From assembly GCA_001695595.3 (NCBI GenBank), contig MBPM02000092.1, positions 215,819 through 279,818 on the forward strand: a DNA stretch of 64,000 bases, read 5' to 3'. The position numbers were made by a program, and so were the translations under genes. The DNA is from Plasmopara viticola. Lineage: Eukaryota; Oomycota; Peronosporomycetes; Peronosporales; Peronosporaceae. The notes under the pieces are model-generated. The model made no database searches, was not told where the DNA came from, and was given only the letters and a program-made list of their open reading frames with translations. Within the stretch, counting starts at the first letter, position 1. Every line of letters begins with the position of its first letter. Of this stretch, positions 44,461-56,504 are shown piece after piece.

Positions 44461-44550
44461 TGGTGGAAAGGCTTGCTTGGGTGCTTGAAAAACTGGATAC
44501 TTCGAAACTTGACTTGGTCGACTTGAGCACGACGAGGCAAATTGAGAAGT

Positions 44551-44567
44551 GGTCAGTTTGCCCGAGT
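44551..44567 (+). repeat. right target-site duplication (17 bp)
   Basis: Identical to 39742-39758. Here it continues into ggtctaagg, so the full tRNA is restored. Confidence 0.9.
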
Positions 44568-44633
44568 GGTCTAAGGGGTTACGTTCAGGTCGTAATGTTT
44601 TCGAACGCGTGGGTTCAAATCCCACAGCTGACA
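44552..44633 (+). tRNA. trnL-CAG: tRNA-Leu(CAG), rebuilt by the LINE duplication; reference copy
   Basis: Acceptor GTCAGTT pairs with AGCTGAC (one T:G wobble). D-stem CCC/GGG with an 11-nt D-loop. Anticodon stem TTACG/CGTAA, loop TTCAGGT, anticodon CAG at 44586-44588, reading CUG. The variable arm is a 3-bp hairpin with a TTCG loop, as expected for a class II tRNA. T-arm GTGGG-TTCAAAT-CCCAC, discriminator A. The B box GGTTCAAATCC is good; the A box has C where G10 is normal. No intron, CCA not encoded. Its natural 5' flank is replaced by the LINE 5' end. Confidence 0.93.
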
Positions 44634-44687
44634 AGTTGTCCTGCTAGTGTCTTTGAGACGACGATTGCGCTGCCGTCTCCAACTTTT
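44634..44687 (+). terminator. tRNA trailer hairpin ending in oligo-T (reference copy)
   Basis: AGTTG (44634-44638) can pair with CAACT (44680-44684), and GAGACG (44655-44660) with CGTCTC (44674-44679), followed at once by TTTT (44684-44687). The first T-run of four after the tRNA lies here, so Pol III would stop about 50 nt past the mature end. In the divergent left units the inner stem is kept and extended. Confidence 0.5.
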
Positions 44688-45292
44688 GCATACATCTTCT
44701 TAAGCTGCAGTAAATTTCAAAGGTCTGGTTTTGAGGTCACAATGGCGACGTCCATCAATTCGAGACGATGAGAAAGTTTGTATCCAGCTACCAATCATGT
44801 GCCGCATATTTACAACCGAGAAAAGCTAAGTTTTACGATGTGAGTCAGTACTTGTAAGTCACTTGCGGACCAGGTCACTGCTTGCGAATGAAGCTGAGAC
44901 TCCATTTGCAGGTAGCATGAAAATGTACGCGCAGCTGATATGATGACTGTGCTCTATGGTACAGTATACTAAAGGCAGCAAACCCAAGTTGCATTCAGCA
45001 TGTGAGCATATAGAGCTTGACAAAGCCAGTAGCACGCAGAGGCAAGTAGTCTATGTAGTGTGGGCATGATTCAATAATCAATGAATGACTTAGAAAAATG
45101 CAACTGAATACGTAAGTAGCTAGGCTTGTCGTACAACACTTCATGTATAATCTCTGTGGGATTGGTCGATGGTTGCATATTTGAGCACTGATATTGCTAT
45201 GCGATTAGATTATTTCAGCACTAAGATTGCTATTTGATTACATTATTAAAGCACGAGTTTTTGTATTTTGTAGCCTGGTGATATTGTAATGG

Positions 45293-45374
45293 GTCAGTTT
45301 GCCCGAGTGGTCTAAGGGGTTACGTTCAGGTCGTAATGTTTTCGAACGCGTGGGTTCAAATCCCACAGCTGACA
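45293..45374 (+). tRNA. trnL-CAG: tRNA-Leu(CAG), core copy 2
   Basis: Same sequence as the copy at 44552. The natural array 5' flank (ttgtaatgg) is present. Confidence 0.93.
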
Positions 45375-46034
45375 AGTTGTCCTGCTAGTGTCTTTGAGAC
45401 GACGATTGCGCTGCCGTCTCCAACTTTTGCATACATCTTCTTAAGCTGCAGTAAATTTCAAAGGTCTGGTTTTGAGGTCACAATGGCGACGTCCATCAAT
45501 TCGAGACGATGAGAAAGTTTGTATCCAGCTACCAATCATGTGCCGCATATTTACAACCGAGAAAAGCTAAGTTTTACGATGTGAGTCAGTACTTGTAAGT
45601 CACTTGCGGACCAGGTCACTGCTTGCGAATGAAGCTGAGACTCCATTTGCAGGTAGCATGAAAATGTACGCGCAGCTGATATGATGACTGTGCTCTATGG
45701 TACAGTATACTAAAGGCAGCAAACCCAAGTTGCATTCAGCATGTGAGCATATAGAGCTTGACAAAGCCAGTAGCACGCAGAGGCAAGTAGTCTATGTAGT
45801 GTGGGCATGATTCAATAATCAATGAATGACTATAGAAAAATGCAACTGAATACGTAAGTAGCTAGGCTTGTCGTACAACACTTCATGTATAATCTCTGTG
45901 GGATTGGTCGATGGTTGCATATTTGAGCACTGATATTGCTATGCGATTAGATTATTTCAGCACTAAGATTGCTATTTGATTACATTATTAAAGCACGAGT
46001 TTTTGTATTTTGTAGCCTGGTGATATTGTAATGG

Positions 46035-46116
46035 GTCAGTTTGCCCGAGTGGTCTAAGGGGTTACGTTCAGGTCGTAATGTTTTCGAACGCGTGGGTTCA
46101 AATCCCACAGCTGACA
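46035..46116 (+). tRNA. trnL-CAG: tRNA-Leu(CAG), core copy 3
   Basis: Intact, identical to 45293; 742 bp spacing. Confidence 0.93.
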
Positions 46117-46776
46117 AGTTGTCCTGCTAGTGTCTTTGAGACGACGATTGCGCTGCCGTCTCCAACTTTTGCATACATCTTCTTAAGCTGCAGTAAATTT
46201 CAAAGGTCTGGTTTTGAGGTCACAATGGCGACGTCCATCAATTCGAGACGATGAGAAAGTTTGTATCCAGCTACCAATCATGTGCCGCATATTTACAACC
46301 GAGAAAAGCTAAGTTTTACGATGTGAGTCAGTACTTGTAAGTCACTTGCGGACCAGGTCACTGCTTGCGAATGAAGCTGAGACTCCATTTGCAGGTAGCA
46401 TGAAAATGTACGCGCAGCTGATATGATGACTGTGCTCTATGGTACAGTATACTAAAGGCAGCAAACCCAAGTTGCATTCAGCATGTGAGCATATAGAGCT
46501 TGACAAAGCCAGTAGCACGCAGAGGCAAGTAGTCTATGTAGTGTGGGCATGATTCAATAATCAATGAATGACTATAGAAAAATGCAACTGAATACGTAAG
46601 TAGCTAGGCTTGTCGTACAACACTTCATGTATAATCTCTGTGGGATTGGTCGATGGTTGCATATTTGAGCACTGATATTGCTATGCGATTAGATTATTTC
46701 AGCACTAAGATTGCTATTTGATTACATTATTAAAGCACGAGTTTTTGTATTTTGTAGCCTGGTGATATTGTAATGG

Positions 46777-46858
46777 GTCAGTTTGCCCGAGTGGTCTAAG
46801 GGGTTACGTTCAGGTCGTAATGTTTTCGAACGCGTGGGTTCAAATCCCACAGCTGACA
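46777..46858 (+). tRNA. trnL-CAG: tRNA-Leu(CAG), core copy 4
   Basis: Intact, identical to 45293. Confidence 0.93.
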
Positions 46859-47518
46859 AGTTGTCCTGCTAGTGTCTTTGAGACGACGATTGCGCTGCCG
46901 TCTCCAACTTTTGCATACATCTTCTTAAGCTGCAGTAAATTTCAAAGGTCTGGTTTTGAGGTCACAATGGCGACGTCCATCAATTCGAGACGATGAGAAA
47001 GTTTGTATCCAGCTACCAATCATGTGCCGCATATTTACAACCGAGAAAAGCTAAGTTTTACGATGTGAGTCAGTACTTGTAAGTCACTTGCGGACCAGGT
47101 CACTGCTTGCGAATGAAGCTGAGACTCCATTTGCAGGTAGCATGAAAATGTACGCGCAGCTGATATGATGACTGTGCTCTATGGTACAGTATACTAAAGG
47201 CAGCAAACCCAAGTTGCATTCAGCATGTGAGCATATAGAGCTTGACAAAGCCAGTAGCACGCAGAGGCAAGTAGTCTATGTAGTGTGGGCATGATTCAAT
47301 AATCAATGAATGACTATAGAAAAATGCAACTGAATACGTAAGTAGCTAGGCTTGTCGTACAACACTTCATGTATAATCTCTGTGGGATTGGTCGATGGTT
47401 GCATATTTGAGCACTGATATTGCTATGCGATTAGATTATTTCAGCACTAAGATTGCTATTTGATTACATTATTAAAGCACGAGTTTTTGTATTTTGTAGC
47501 CTGGTGATATTGTAATGG

Positions 47519-47600
47519 GTCAGTTTGCCCGAGTGGTCTAAGGGGTTACGTTCAGGTCGTAATGTTTTCGAACGCGTGGGTTCAAATCCCACAGCTGACA
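47519..47600 (+). tRNA. trnL-CAG: tRNA-Leu(CAG), core copy 5
   Basis: Intact, identical to 45293. Confidence 0.93.
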
Positions 47601-48260
47601 AGTTGTCCTGCTAGTGTCTTTGAGACGACGATTGCGCTGCCGTCTCCAACTTTTGCATACATCTTCTTAAGCTGCAGTAAATTTCAAAGGTCTGGTTTTG
47701 AGGTCACAATGGCGACGTCCATCAATTCGAGACGATGAGAAAGTTTGTATCCAGCTACCAATCATGTGCCGCATATTTACAACCGAGAAAAGCTAAGTTT
47801 TACGATGTGAGTCAGTACTTGTAAGTCACTTGCGGACCAGGTCACTGCTTGCGAATGAAGCTGAGACTCCATTTGCAGGTAGCATGAAAATGTACGCGCA
47901 GCTGATATGATGACTGTGCTCTATGGTACAGTATACTAAAGGCAGCAAACCCAAGTTGCATTCAGCATGTGAGCATATAGAGCTTGACAAAGCCAGTAGC
48001 ACGCAGAGGCAAGTAGTCTATGTAGTGTGGGCATGATTCAATAATCAATGAATGACTATAGAAAAATGCAACTGAATACGTAAGTAGCTAGGCTTGTCGT
48101 ACAACACTTCATGTATAATCTCTGTGGGATTGGTCGATGGTTGCATATTTGAGCACTGATATTGCTATGCGATTAGATTATTTCAGCACTAAGATTGCTA
48201 TTTGATTACATTATTAAAGCACGAGTTTTTGTATTTTGTAGCCTGGTGATATTGTAATGG

Positions 48261-48342
48261 GTCAGTTTGCCCGAGTGGTCTAAGGGGTTACGTTCAGGTC
48301 GTAATGTTTTCGAACGCGTGGGTTCAAATCCCACAGCTGACA
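48261..48342 (+). tRNA. trnL-CAG: tRNA-Leu(CAG), core copy 6
   Basis: Intact, identical to 45293. Confidence 0.93.
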
Positions 48343-49002
48343 AGTTGTCCTGCTAGTGTCTTTGAGACGACGATTGCGCTGCCGTCTCCAACTTTTGCAT
48401 ACATCTTCTTAAGCTGCAGTAAATTTCAAAGGTCTGGTTTTGAGGTCACAATGGCGACGTCCATCAATTCGAGACGATGAGAAAGTTTGTATCCAGCTAC
48501 CAATCATGTGCCGCATATTTACAACCGAGAAAAGCTAAGTTTTACGATGTGAGTCAGTACTTGTAAGTCACTTGCGGACCAGGTCACTGCTTGCGAATGA
48601 AGCTGAGACTCCATTTGCAGGTAGCATGAAAATGTACGCGCAGCTGATATGATGACTGTGCTCTATGGTACAGTATACTAAAGGCAGCAAACCCAAGTTG
48701 CATTCAGCATGTGAGCATATAGAGCTTGACAAAGCCAGTAGCACGCAGAGGCAAGTAGTCTATGTAGTGTGGGCATGATTCAATAATCAATGAATGACTA
48801 TAGAAAAATGCAACTGAATACGTAAGTAGCTAGGCTTGTCGTACAACACTTCATGTATAATCTCTGTGGGATTGGTCGATGGTTGCATATTTGAGCACTG
48901 ATATTGCTATGCGATTAGATTATTTCAGCACTAAGATTGCTATTTGATTACATTATTAAAGCACGAGTTTTTGTATTTTGTAGCCTGGTGATATTGTAAT
49001 GG

Positions 49003-49084
49003 GTCAGTTTGCCCGAGTGGTCTAAGGGGTTACGTTCAGGTCGTAATGTTTTCGAACGCGTGGGTTCAAATCCCACAGCTGACA
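49003..49084 (+). tRNA. trnL-CAG: tRNA-Leu(CAG), core copy 7
   Basis: Intact, identical to 45293. Confidence 0.93.
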
Positions 49085-49744
49085 AGTTGTCCTGCTAGTG
49101 TCTTTGAGACGACGATTGCGCTGCCGTCTCCAACTTTTGCATACATCTTCTTAAGCTGCAGTAAATTTCAAAGGTCTGGTTTTGAGGTCACAATGGCGAC
49201 GTCCATCAATTCGAGACGATGAGAAAGTTTGTATCCAGCTACCAATCATGTGCCGCATATTTACAACCGAGAAAAGCTAAGTTTTACGATGTGAGTCAGT
49301 ACTTGTAAGTCACTTGCGGACCAGGTCACTGCTTGCGAATGAAGCTGAGACTCCATTTGCAGGTAGCATGAAAATGTACGCGCAGCTGATATGATGACTG
49401 TGCTCTATGGTACAGTATACTAAAGGCAGCAAACCCAAGTTGCATTCAGCATGTGAGCATATAGAGCTTGACAAAGCCAGTAGCACGCAGAGGCAAGTAG
49501 TCTATGTAGTGTGGGCATGATTCAATAATCAATGAATGACTATAGAAAAATGCAACTGAATACGTAAGTAGCTAGGCTTGTCGTACAACACTTCATGTAT
49601 AATCTCTGTGGGATTGGTCGATGGTTGCATATTTGAGCACTGATATTGCTATGCGATTAGATTATTTCAGCACTAAGATTGCTATTTGATTACATTATTA
49701 AAGCACGAGTTTTTGTATTTTGTAGCCTGGTGATATTGTAATGG

Positions 49745-49826
49745 GTCAGTTTGCCCGAGTGGTCTAAGGGGTTACGTTCAGGTCGTAATGTTTTCGAACG
49801 CGTGGGTTCAAATCCCACAGCTGACA
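49745..49826 (+). tRNA. trnL-CAG: tRNA-Leu(CAG), core copy 8
   Basis: Intact, identical to 45293. Confidence 0.93.
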
Positions 49827-50486
49827 AGTTGTCCTGCTAGTGTCTTTGAGACGACGATTGCGCTGCCGTCTCCAACTTTTGCATACATCTTCTTAAGCTG
49901 CAGTAAATTTCAAAGGTCTGGTTTTGAGGTCACAATGGCGACGTCCATCAATTCGAGACGATGAGAAAGTTTGTATCCAGCTACCAATCATGTGCCGCAT
50001 ATTTACAACCGAGAAAAGCTAAGTTTTACGATGTGAGTCAGTACTTGTAAGTCACTTGCGGACCAGGTCACTGCTTGCGAATGAAGCTGAGACTCCATTT
50101 GCAGGTAGCATGAAAATGTACGCGCAGCTGATATGATGACTGTGCTCTATGGTACAGTATACTAAAGGCAGCAAACCCAAGTTGCATTCAGCATGTGAGC
50201 ATATAGAGCTTGACAAAGCCAGTAGCACGCAGAGGCAAGTAGTCTATGTAGTGTGGGCATGATTCAATAATCAATGAATGACTATAGAAAAATGCAACTG
50301 AATACGTAAGTAGCTAGGCTTGTCGTACAACACTTCATGTATAATCTCTGTGGGATTGGTCGATGGTTGCATATTTGAGCACTGATATTGCTATGCGATT
50401 AGATTATTTCAGCACTAAGATTGCTATTTGATTACATTATTAAAGCACGAGTTTTTGTATTTTGTAGCCTGGTGATATTGTAATGG

Positions 50487-50568
50487 GTCAGTTTGCCCGA
50501 GTGGTCTAAGGGGTTACGTTCAGGTCGTAATGTTTTCGAACGCGTGGGTTCAAATCCCACAGCTGACA
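50487..50568 (+). tRNA. trnL-CAG: tRNA-Leu(CAG), core copy 9
   Basis: Intact, identical to 45293. Confidence 0.93.
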
Positions 50569-51228
50569 AGTTGTCCTGCTAGTGTCTTTGAGACGACGAT
50601 TGCGCTGCCGTCTCCAACTTTTGCATACATCTTCTTAAGCTGCAGTAAATTTCAAAGGTCTGGTTTTGAGGTCACAATGGCGACGTCCATCAATTCGAGA
50701 CGATGAGAAAGTTTGTATCCAGCTACCAATCATGTGCCGCATATTTACAACCGAGAAAAGCTAAGTTTTACGATGTGAGTCAGTACTTGTAAGTCACTTG
50801 CGGACCAGGTCACTGCTTGCGAATGAAGCTGAGACTCCATTTGCAGGTAGCATGAAAATGTACGCGCAGCTGATATGATGACTGTGCTCTATGGTACAGT
50901 ATACTAAAGGCAGCAAACCCAAGTTGCATTCAGCATGTGAGCATATAGAGCTTGACAAAGCCAGTAGCACGCAGAGGCAAGTAGTCTATGTAGTGTGGGC
51001 ATGATTCAATAATCAATGAATGACTATAGAAAAATGCAACTGAATACGTAAGTAGCTAGGCTTGTCGTACAACACTTCATGTATAATCTCTGTGGGATTG
51101 GTCGATGGTTGCATATTTGAGCACTGATATTGCTATGCGATTAGATTATTTCAGCACTAAGATTGCTATTTGATTACATTATTAAAGCACGAGTTTTTGT
51201 ATTTTGTAGCCTGGTGATATTGTAATGG

Positions 51229-51310
51229 GTCAGTTTGCCCGAGTGGTCTAAGGGGTTACGTTCAGGTCGTAATGTTTTCGAACGCGTGGGTTCAAATCCC
51301 ACAGCTGACA
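51229..51310 (+). tRNA. trnL-CAG: tRNA-Leu(CAG), core copy 10
   Basis: Intact, identical to 45293. Confidence 0.93.
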
Positions 51311-51970
51311 AGTTGTCCTGCTAGTGTCTTTGAGACGACGATTGCGCTGCCGTCTCCAACTTTTGCATACATCTTCTTAAGCTGCAGTAAATTTCAAAGG
51401 TCTGGTTTTGAGGTCACAATGGCGACGTCCATCAATTCGAGACGATGAGAAAGTTTGTATCCAGCTACCAATCATGTGCCGCATATTTACAACCGAGAAA
51501 AGCTAAGTTTTACGATGTGAGTCAGTACTTGTAAGTCACTTGCGGACCAGGTCACTGCTTGCGAATGAAGCTGAGACTCCATTTGCAGGTAGCATGAAAA
51601 TGTACGCGCAGCTGATATGATGACTGTGCTCTATGGTACAGTATACTAAAGGCAGCAAACCCAAGTTGCATTCAGCATGTGAGCATATAGAGCTTGACAA
51701 AGCCAGTAGCACGCAGAGGCAAGTAGTCTATGTAGTGTGGGCATGATTCAATAATCAATGAATGACTATAGAAAAATGCAACTGAATACGTAAGTAGCTA
51801 GGCTTGTCGTACAACACTTCATGTATAATCTCTGTGGGATTGGTCGATGGTTGCATATTTGAGCACTGATATTGCTATGCGATTAGATTATTTCAGCACT
51901 AAGATTGCTATTTGATTACATTATTAAAGCACGAGTTTTTGTATTTTGTAGCCTGGTGATATTGTAATGG

Positions 51971-52052
51971 GTCAGTTTGCCCGAGTGGTCTAAGGGGTTA
52001 CGTTCAGGTCGTAATGTTTTCGAACGCGTGGGTTCAAATCCCACAGCTGACA
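51971..52052 (+). tRNA. trnL-CAG: tRNA-Leu(CAG), core copy 11
   Basis: Intact, identical to 45293. Confidence 0.93.
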
Positions 52053-52712
52053 AGTTGTCCTGCTAGTGTCTTTGAGACGACGATTGCGCTGCCGTCTCCA
52101 ACTTTTGCATACATCTTCTTAAGCTGCAGTAAATTTCAAAGGTCTGGTTTTGAGGTCACAATGGCGACGTCCATCAATTCGAGACGATGAGAAAGTTTGT
52201 ATCCAGCTACCAATCATGTGCCGCATATTTACAACCGAGAAAAGCTAAGTTTTACGATGTGAGTCAGTACTTGTAAGTCACTTGCGGACCAGGTCACTGC
52301 TTGCGAATGAAGCTGAGACTCCATTTGCAGGTAGCATGAAAATGTACGCGCAGCTGATATGATGACTGTGCTCTATGGTACAGTATACTAAAGGCAGCAA
52401 ACCCAAGTTGCATTCAGCATGTGAGCATATAGAGCTTGACAAAGCCAGTAGCACGCAGAGGCAAGTAGTCTATGTAGTGTGGGCATGATTCAATAATCAA
52501 TGAATGACTATAGAAAAATGCAACTGAATACGTAAGTAGCTAGGCTTGTCGTACAACACTTCATGTATAATCTCTGTGGGATTGGTCGATGGTTGCATAT
52601 TTGAGCACTGATATTGCTATGCGATTAGATTATTTCAGCACTAAGATTGCTATTTGATTACATTATTAAAGCACGAGTTTTTGTATTTTGTAGCCTGGTG
52701 ATATTGTAATGG

Positions 52713-52794
52713 GTCAGTTTGCCCGAGTGGTCTAAGGGGTTACGTTCAGGTCGTAATGTTTTCGAACGCGTGGGTTCAAATCCCACAGCTGACA
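52713..52794 (+). tRNA. trnL-CAG: tRNA-Leu(CAG), core copy 12
   Basis: Intact, identical to 45293. Confidence 0.93.
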
Positions 52795-53454
52795 AGTTGT
52801 CCTGCTAGTGTCTTTGAGACGACGATTGCGCTGCCGTCTCCAACTTTTGCATACATCTTCTTAAGCTGCAGTAAATTTCAAAGGTCTGGTTTTGAGGTCA
52901 CAATGGCGACGTCCATCAATTCGAGACGATGAGAAAGTTTGTATCCAGCTACCAATCATGTGCCGCATATTTACAACCGAGAAAAGCTAAGTTTTACGAT
53001 GTGAGTCAGTACTTGTAAGTCACTTGCGGACCAGGTCACTGCTTGCGAATGAAGCTGAGACTCCATTTGCAGGTAGCATGAAAATGTACGCGCAGCTGAT
53101 ATGATGACTGTGCTCTATGGTACAGTATACTAAAGGCAGCAAACCCAAGTTGCATTCAGCATGTGAGCATATAGAGCTTGACAAAGCCAGTAGCACGCAG
53201 AGGCAAGTAGTCTATGTAGTGTGGGCATGATTCAATAATCAATGAATGACTATAGAAAAATGCAACTGAATACGTAAGTAGCTAGGCTTGTCGTACAACA
53301 CTTCATGTATAATCTCTGTGGGATTGGTCGATGGTTGCATATTTGAGCACTGATATTGCTATGCGATTAGATTATTTCAGCACTAAGATTGCTATTTGAT
53401 TACATTATTAAAGCACGAGTTTTTGTATTTTGTAGCCTGGTGATATTGTAATGG

Positions 53455-53536
53455 GTCAGTTTGCCCGAGTGGTCTAAGGGGTTACGTTCAGGTCGTAATG
53501 TTTTCGAACGCGTGGGTTCAAATCCCACAGCTGACA
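53455..53536 (+). tRNA. trnL-CAG: tRNA-Leu(CAG), core copy 13
   Basis: Intact, identical to 45293. Confidence 0.93.
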
Positions 53537-54196
53537 AGTTGTCCTGCTAGTGTCTTTGAGACGACGATTGCGCTGCCGTCTCCAACTTTTGCATACATCT
53601 TCTTAAGCTGCAGTAAATTTCAAAGGTCTGGTTTTGAGGTCACAATGGCGACGTCCATCAATTCGAGACGATGAGAAAGTTTGTATCCAGCTACCAATCA
53701 TGTGCCGCATATTTACAACCGAGAAAAGCTAAGTTTTACGATGTGAGTCAGTACTTGTAAGTCACTTGCGGACCAGGTCACTGCTTGCGAATGAAGCTGA
53801 GACTCCATTTGCAGGTAGCATGAAAATGTACGCGCAGCTGATATGATGACTGTGCTCTATGGTACAGTATACTAAAGGCAGCAAACCCAAGTTGCATTCA
53901 GCATGTGAGCATATAGAGCTTGACAAAGCCAGTAGCACGCAGAGGCAAGTAGTCTATGTAGTGTGGGCATGATTCAATAATCAATGAATGACTATAGAAA
54001 AATGCAACTGAATACGTAAGTAGCTAGGCTTGTCGTACAACACTTCATGTATAATCTCTGTGGGATTGGTCGATGGTTGCATATTTGAGCACTGATATTG
54101 CTATGCGATTAGATTATTTCAGCACTAAGATTGCTATTTGATTACATTATTAAAGCACGAGTTTTTGTATTTTGTAGCCTGGTGATATTGTAATGG

Positions 54197-54278
54197 GTCA
54201 GTTTGCCCGAGTGGTCTAAGGGGTTACGTTCAGGTCGTAATGTTTTCGAACGCGTGGGTTCAAATCCCACAGCTGACA
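54197..54278 (+). tRNA. trnL-CAG: tRNA-Leu(CAG), core copy 14
   Basis: Intact, identical to 45293. Confidence 0.93.
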
Positions 54279-54938
54279 AGTTGTCCTGCTAGTGTCTTTG
54301 AGACGACGATTGCGCTGCCGTCTCCAACTTTTGCATACATCTTCTTAAGCTGCAGTAAATTTCAAAGGTCTGGTTTTGAGGTCACAATGGCGACGTCCAT
54401 CAATTCGAGACGATGAGAAAGTTTGTATCCAGCTACCAATCATGTGCCGCATATTTACAACCGAGAAAAGCTAAGTTTTACGATGTGAGTCAGTACTTGT
54501 AAGTCACTTGCGGACCAGGTCACTGCTTGCGAATGAAGCTGAGACTCCATTTGCAGGTAGCATGAAAATGTACGCGCAGCTGATATGATGACTGTGCTCT
54601 ATGGTACAGTATACTAAAGGCAGCAAACCCAAGTTGCATTCAGCATGTGAGCATATAGAGCTTGACAAAGCCAGTAGCACGCAGAGGCAAGTAGTCTATG
54701 TAGTGTGGGCATGATTCAATAATCAATGAATGACTATAGAAAAATGCAACTGAATACGTAAGTAGCTAGGCTTGTCGTACAACACTTCATGTATAATCTC
54801 TGTGGGATTGGTCGATGGTTGCATATTTGAGCACTGATATTGCTATGCGATTAGATTATTTCAGCACTAAGATTGCTATTTGATTACATTATTAAAGCAC
54901 GAGTTTTTGTATTTTGTAGCCTGGTGATATTGTAATGG

Positions 54939-55020
54939 GTCAGTTTGCCCGAGTGGTCTAAGGGGTTACGTTCAGGTCGTAATGTTTTCGAACGCGTGGG
55001 TTCAAATCCCACAGCTGACA
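54939..55020 (+). tRNA. trnL-CAG: tRNA-Leu(CAG), core copy 15
   Basis: Intact, identical to 45293. Confidence 0.93.
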
Positions 55021-55680
55021 AGTTGTCCTGCTAGTGTCTTTGAGACGACGATTGCGCTGCCGTCTCCAACTTTTGCATACATCTTCTTAAGCTGCAGTAA
55101 ATTTCAAAGGTCTGGTTTTGAGGTCACAATGGCGACGTCCATCAATTCGAGACGATGAGAAAGTTTGTATCCAGCTACCAATCATGTGCCGCATATTTAC
55201 AACCGAGAAAAGCTAAGTTTTACGATGTGAGTCAGTACTTGTAAGTCACTTGCGGACCAGGTCACTGCTTGCGAATGAAGCTGAGACTCCATTTGCAGGT
55301 AGCATGAAAATGTACGCGCAGCTGATATGATGACTGTGCTCTATGGTACAGTATACTAAAGGCAGCAAACCCAAGTTGCATTCAGCATGTGAGCATATAG
55401 AGCTTGACAAAGCCAGTAGCACGCAGAGGCAAGTAGTCTATGTAGTGTGGGCATGATTCAATAATCAATGAATGACTATAGAAAAATGCAACTGAATACG
55501 TAAGTAGCTAGGCTTGTCGTACAACACTTCATGTATAATCTCTGTGGGATTGGTCGATGGTTGCATATTTGAGCACTGATATTGCTATGCGATTAGATTA
55601 TTTCAGCACTAAGATTGCTATTTGATTACATTATTAAAGCACGAGTTTTTGTATTTTGTAGCCTGGTGATATTGTAATGG

Positions 55681-55762
55681 GTCAGTTTGCCCGAGTGGTC
55701 TAAGGGGTTACGTTCAGGTCGTAATGTTTTCGAACGCGTGGGTTCAAATCCCACAGCTGACA
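55681..55762 (+). tRNA. trnL-CAG: tRNA-Leu(CAG), core copy 16
   Basis: Intact, identical to 45293. Confidence 0.93.
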
Positions 55763-56422
55763 AGTTGTCCTGCTAGTGTCTTTGAGACGACGATTGCGCT
55801 GCCGTCTCCAACTTTTGCATACATCTTCTTAAGCTGCAGTAAATTTCAAAGGTCTGGTTTTGAGGTCACAATGGCGACGTCCATCAATTCGAGACGATGA
55901 GAAAGTTTGTATCCAGCTACCAATCATGTGCCGCATATTTACAACCGAGAAAAGCTAAGTTTTACGATGTGAGTCAGTACTTGTAAGTCACTTGCGGACC
56001 AGGTCACTGCTTGCGAATGAAGCTGAGACTCCATTTGCAGGTAGCATGAAAATGTACGCGCAGCTGATATGATGACTGTGCTCTATGGTACAGTATACTA
56101 AAGGCAGCAAACCCAAGTTGCATTCAGCATGTGAGCATATAGAGCTTGACAAAGCCAGTAGCACGCAGAGGCAAGTAGTCTATGTAGTGTGGGCATGATT
56201 CAATAATCAATGAATGACTATAGAAAAATGCAACTGAATACGTAAGTAGCTAGGCTTGTCGTACAACACTTCATGTATAATCTCTGTGGGATTGGTCGAT
56301 GGTTGCATATTTGAGCACTGATATTGCTATGCGATTAGATTATTTCAGCACTAAGATTGCTATTTGATTACATTATTAAAGCACGAGTTTTTGTATTTTG
56401 TAGCCTGGTGATATTGTAATGG

Positions 56423-56504
56423 GTCAGTTTGCCCGAGTGGTCTAAGGGGTTACGTTCAGGTCGTAATGTTTTCGAACGCGTGGGTTCAAATCCCACAGCT
56501 GACA
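56423..56504 (+). tRNA. trnL-CAG: tRNA-Leu(CAG), core copy 17
   Basis: Intact, identical to 45293. Confidence 0.93.

Larger units (their letters stand above)
39759..44550 (-). mobile_element. LINE-type retroelement inserted in a tRNA-Leu gene
   Basis: 4792 bp between perfect 17-bp duplications; the distance between the two tRNA 5' ends (4809) equals element plus one duplication. On the minus strand, from the 5' end: about 90 bp leader, ORF1 (one frameshift), ORF2 with an APE-type endonuclease and linker (one stop), then sequence without a reverse transcriptase, a TTCTGG microsatellite, a duplicated GC-rich segment, and a 3' end that is not a poly(A) tail but carries a small palindrome (gtattacttaatac at about 39769). 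The domain order ORF1-EN is that of non-LTR retrotransposons. Confidence 0.85.

Noticed and set aside
44461..44634. Extension of LINE ORF1 to a start inside the tRNA (MSAVGFEPTRSK...)
   Set aside because: This peptide is antisense tRNA-Leu, a well-known annotation artefact. The first ATG within the element is at 44460.
45880..45905. U6 snRNA-like ACAGAGA on the minus strand of the unit
   Set aside because: Only seven bases match; no U6 context, promoter element or flanking conserved blocks were found.
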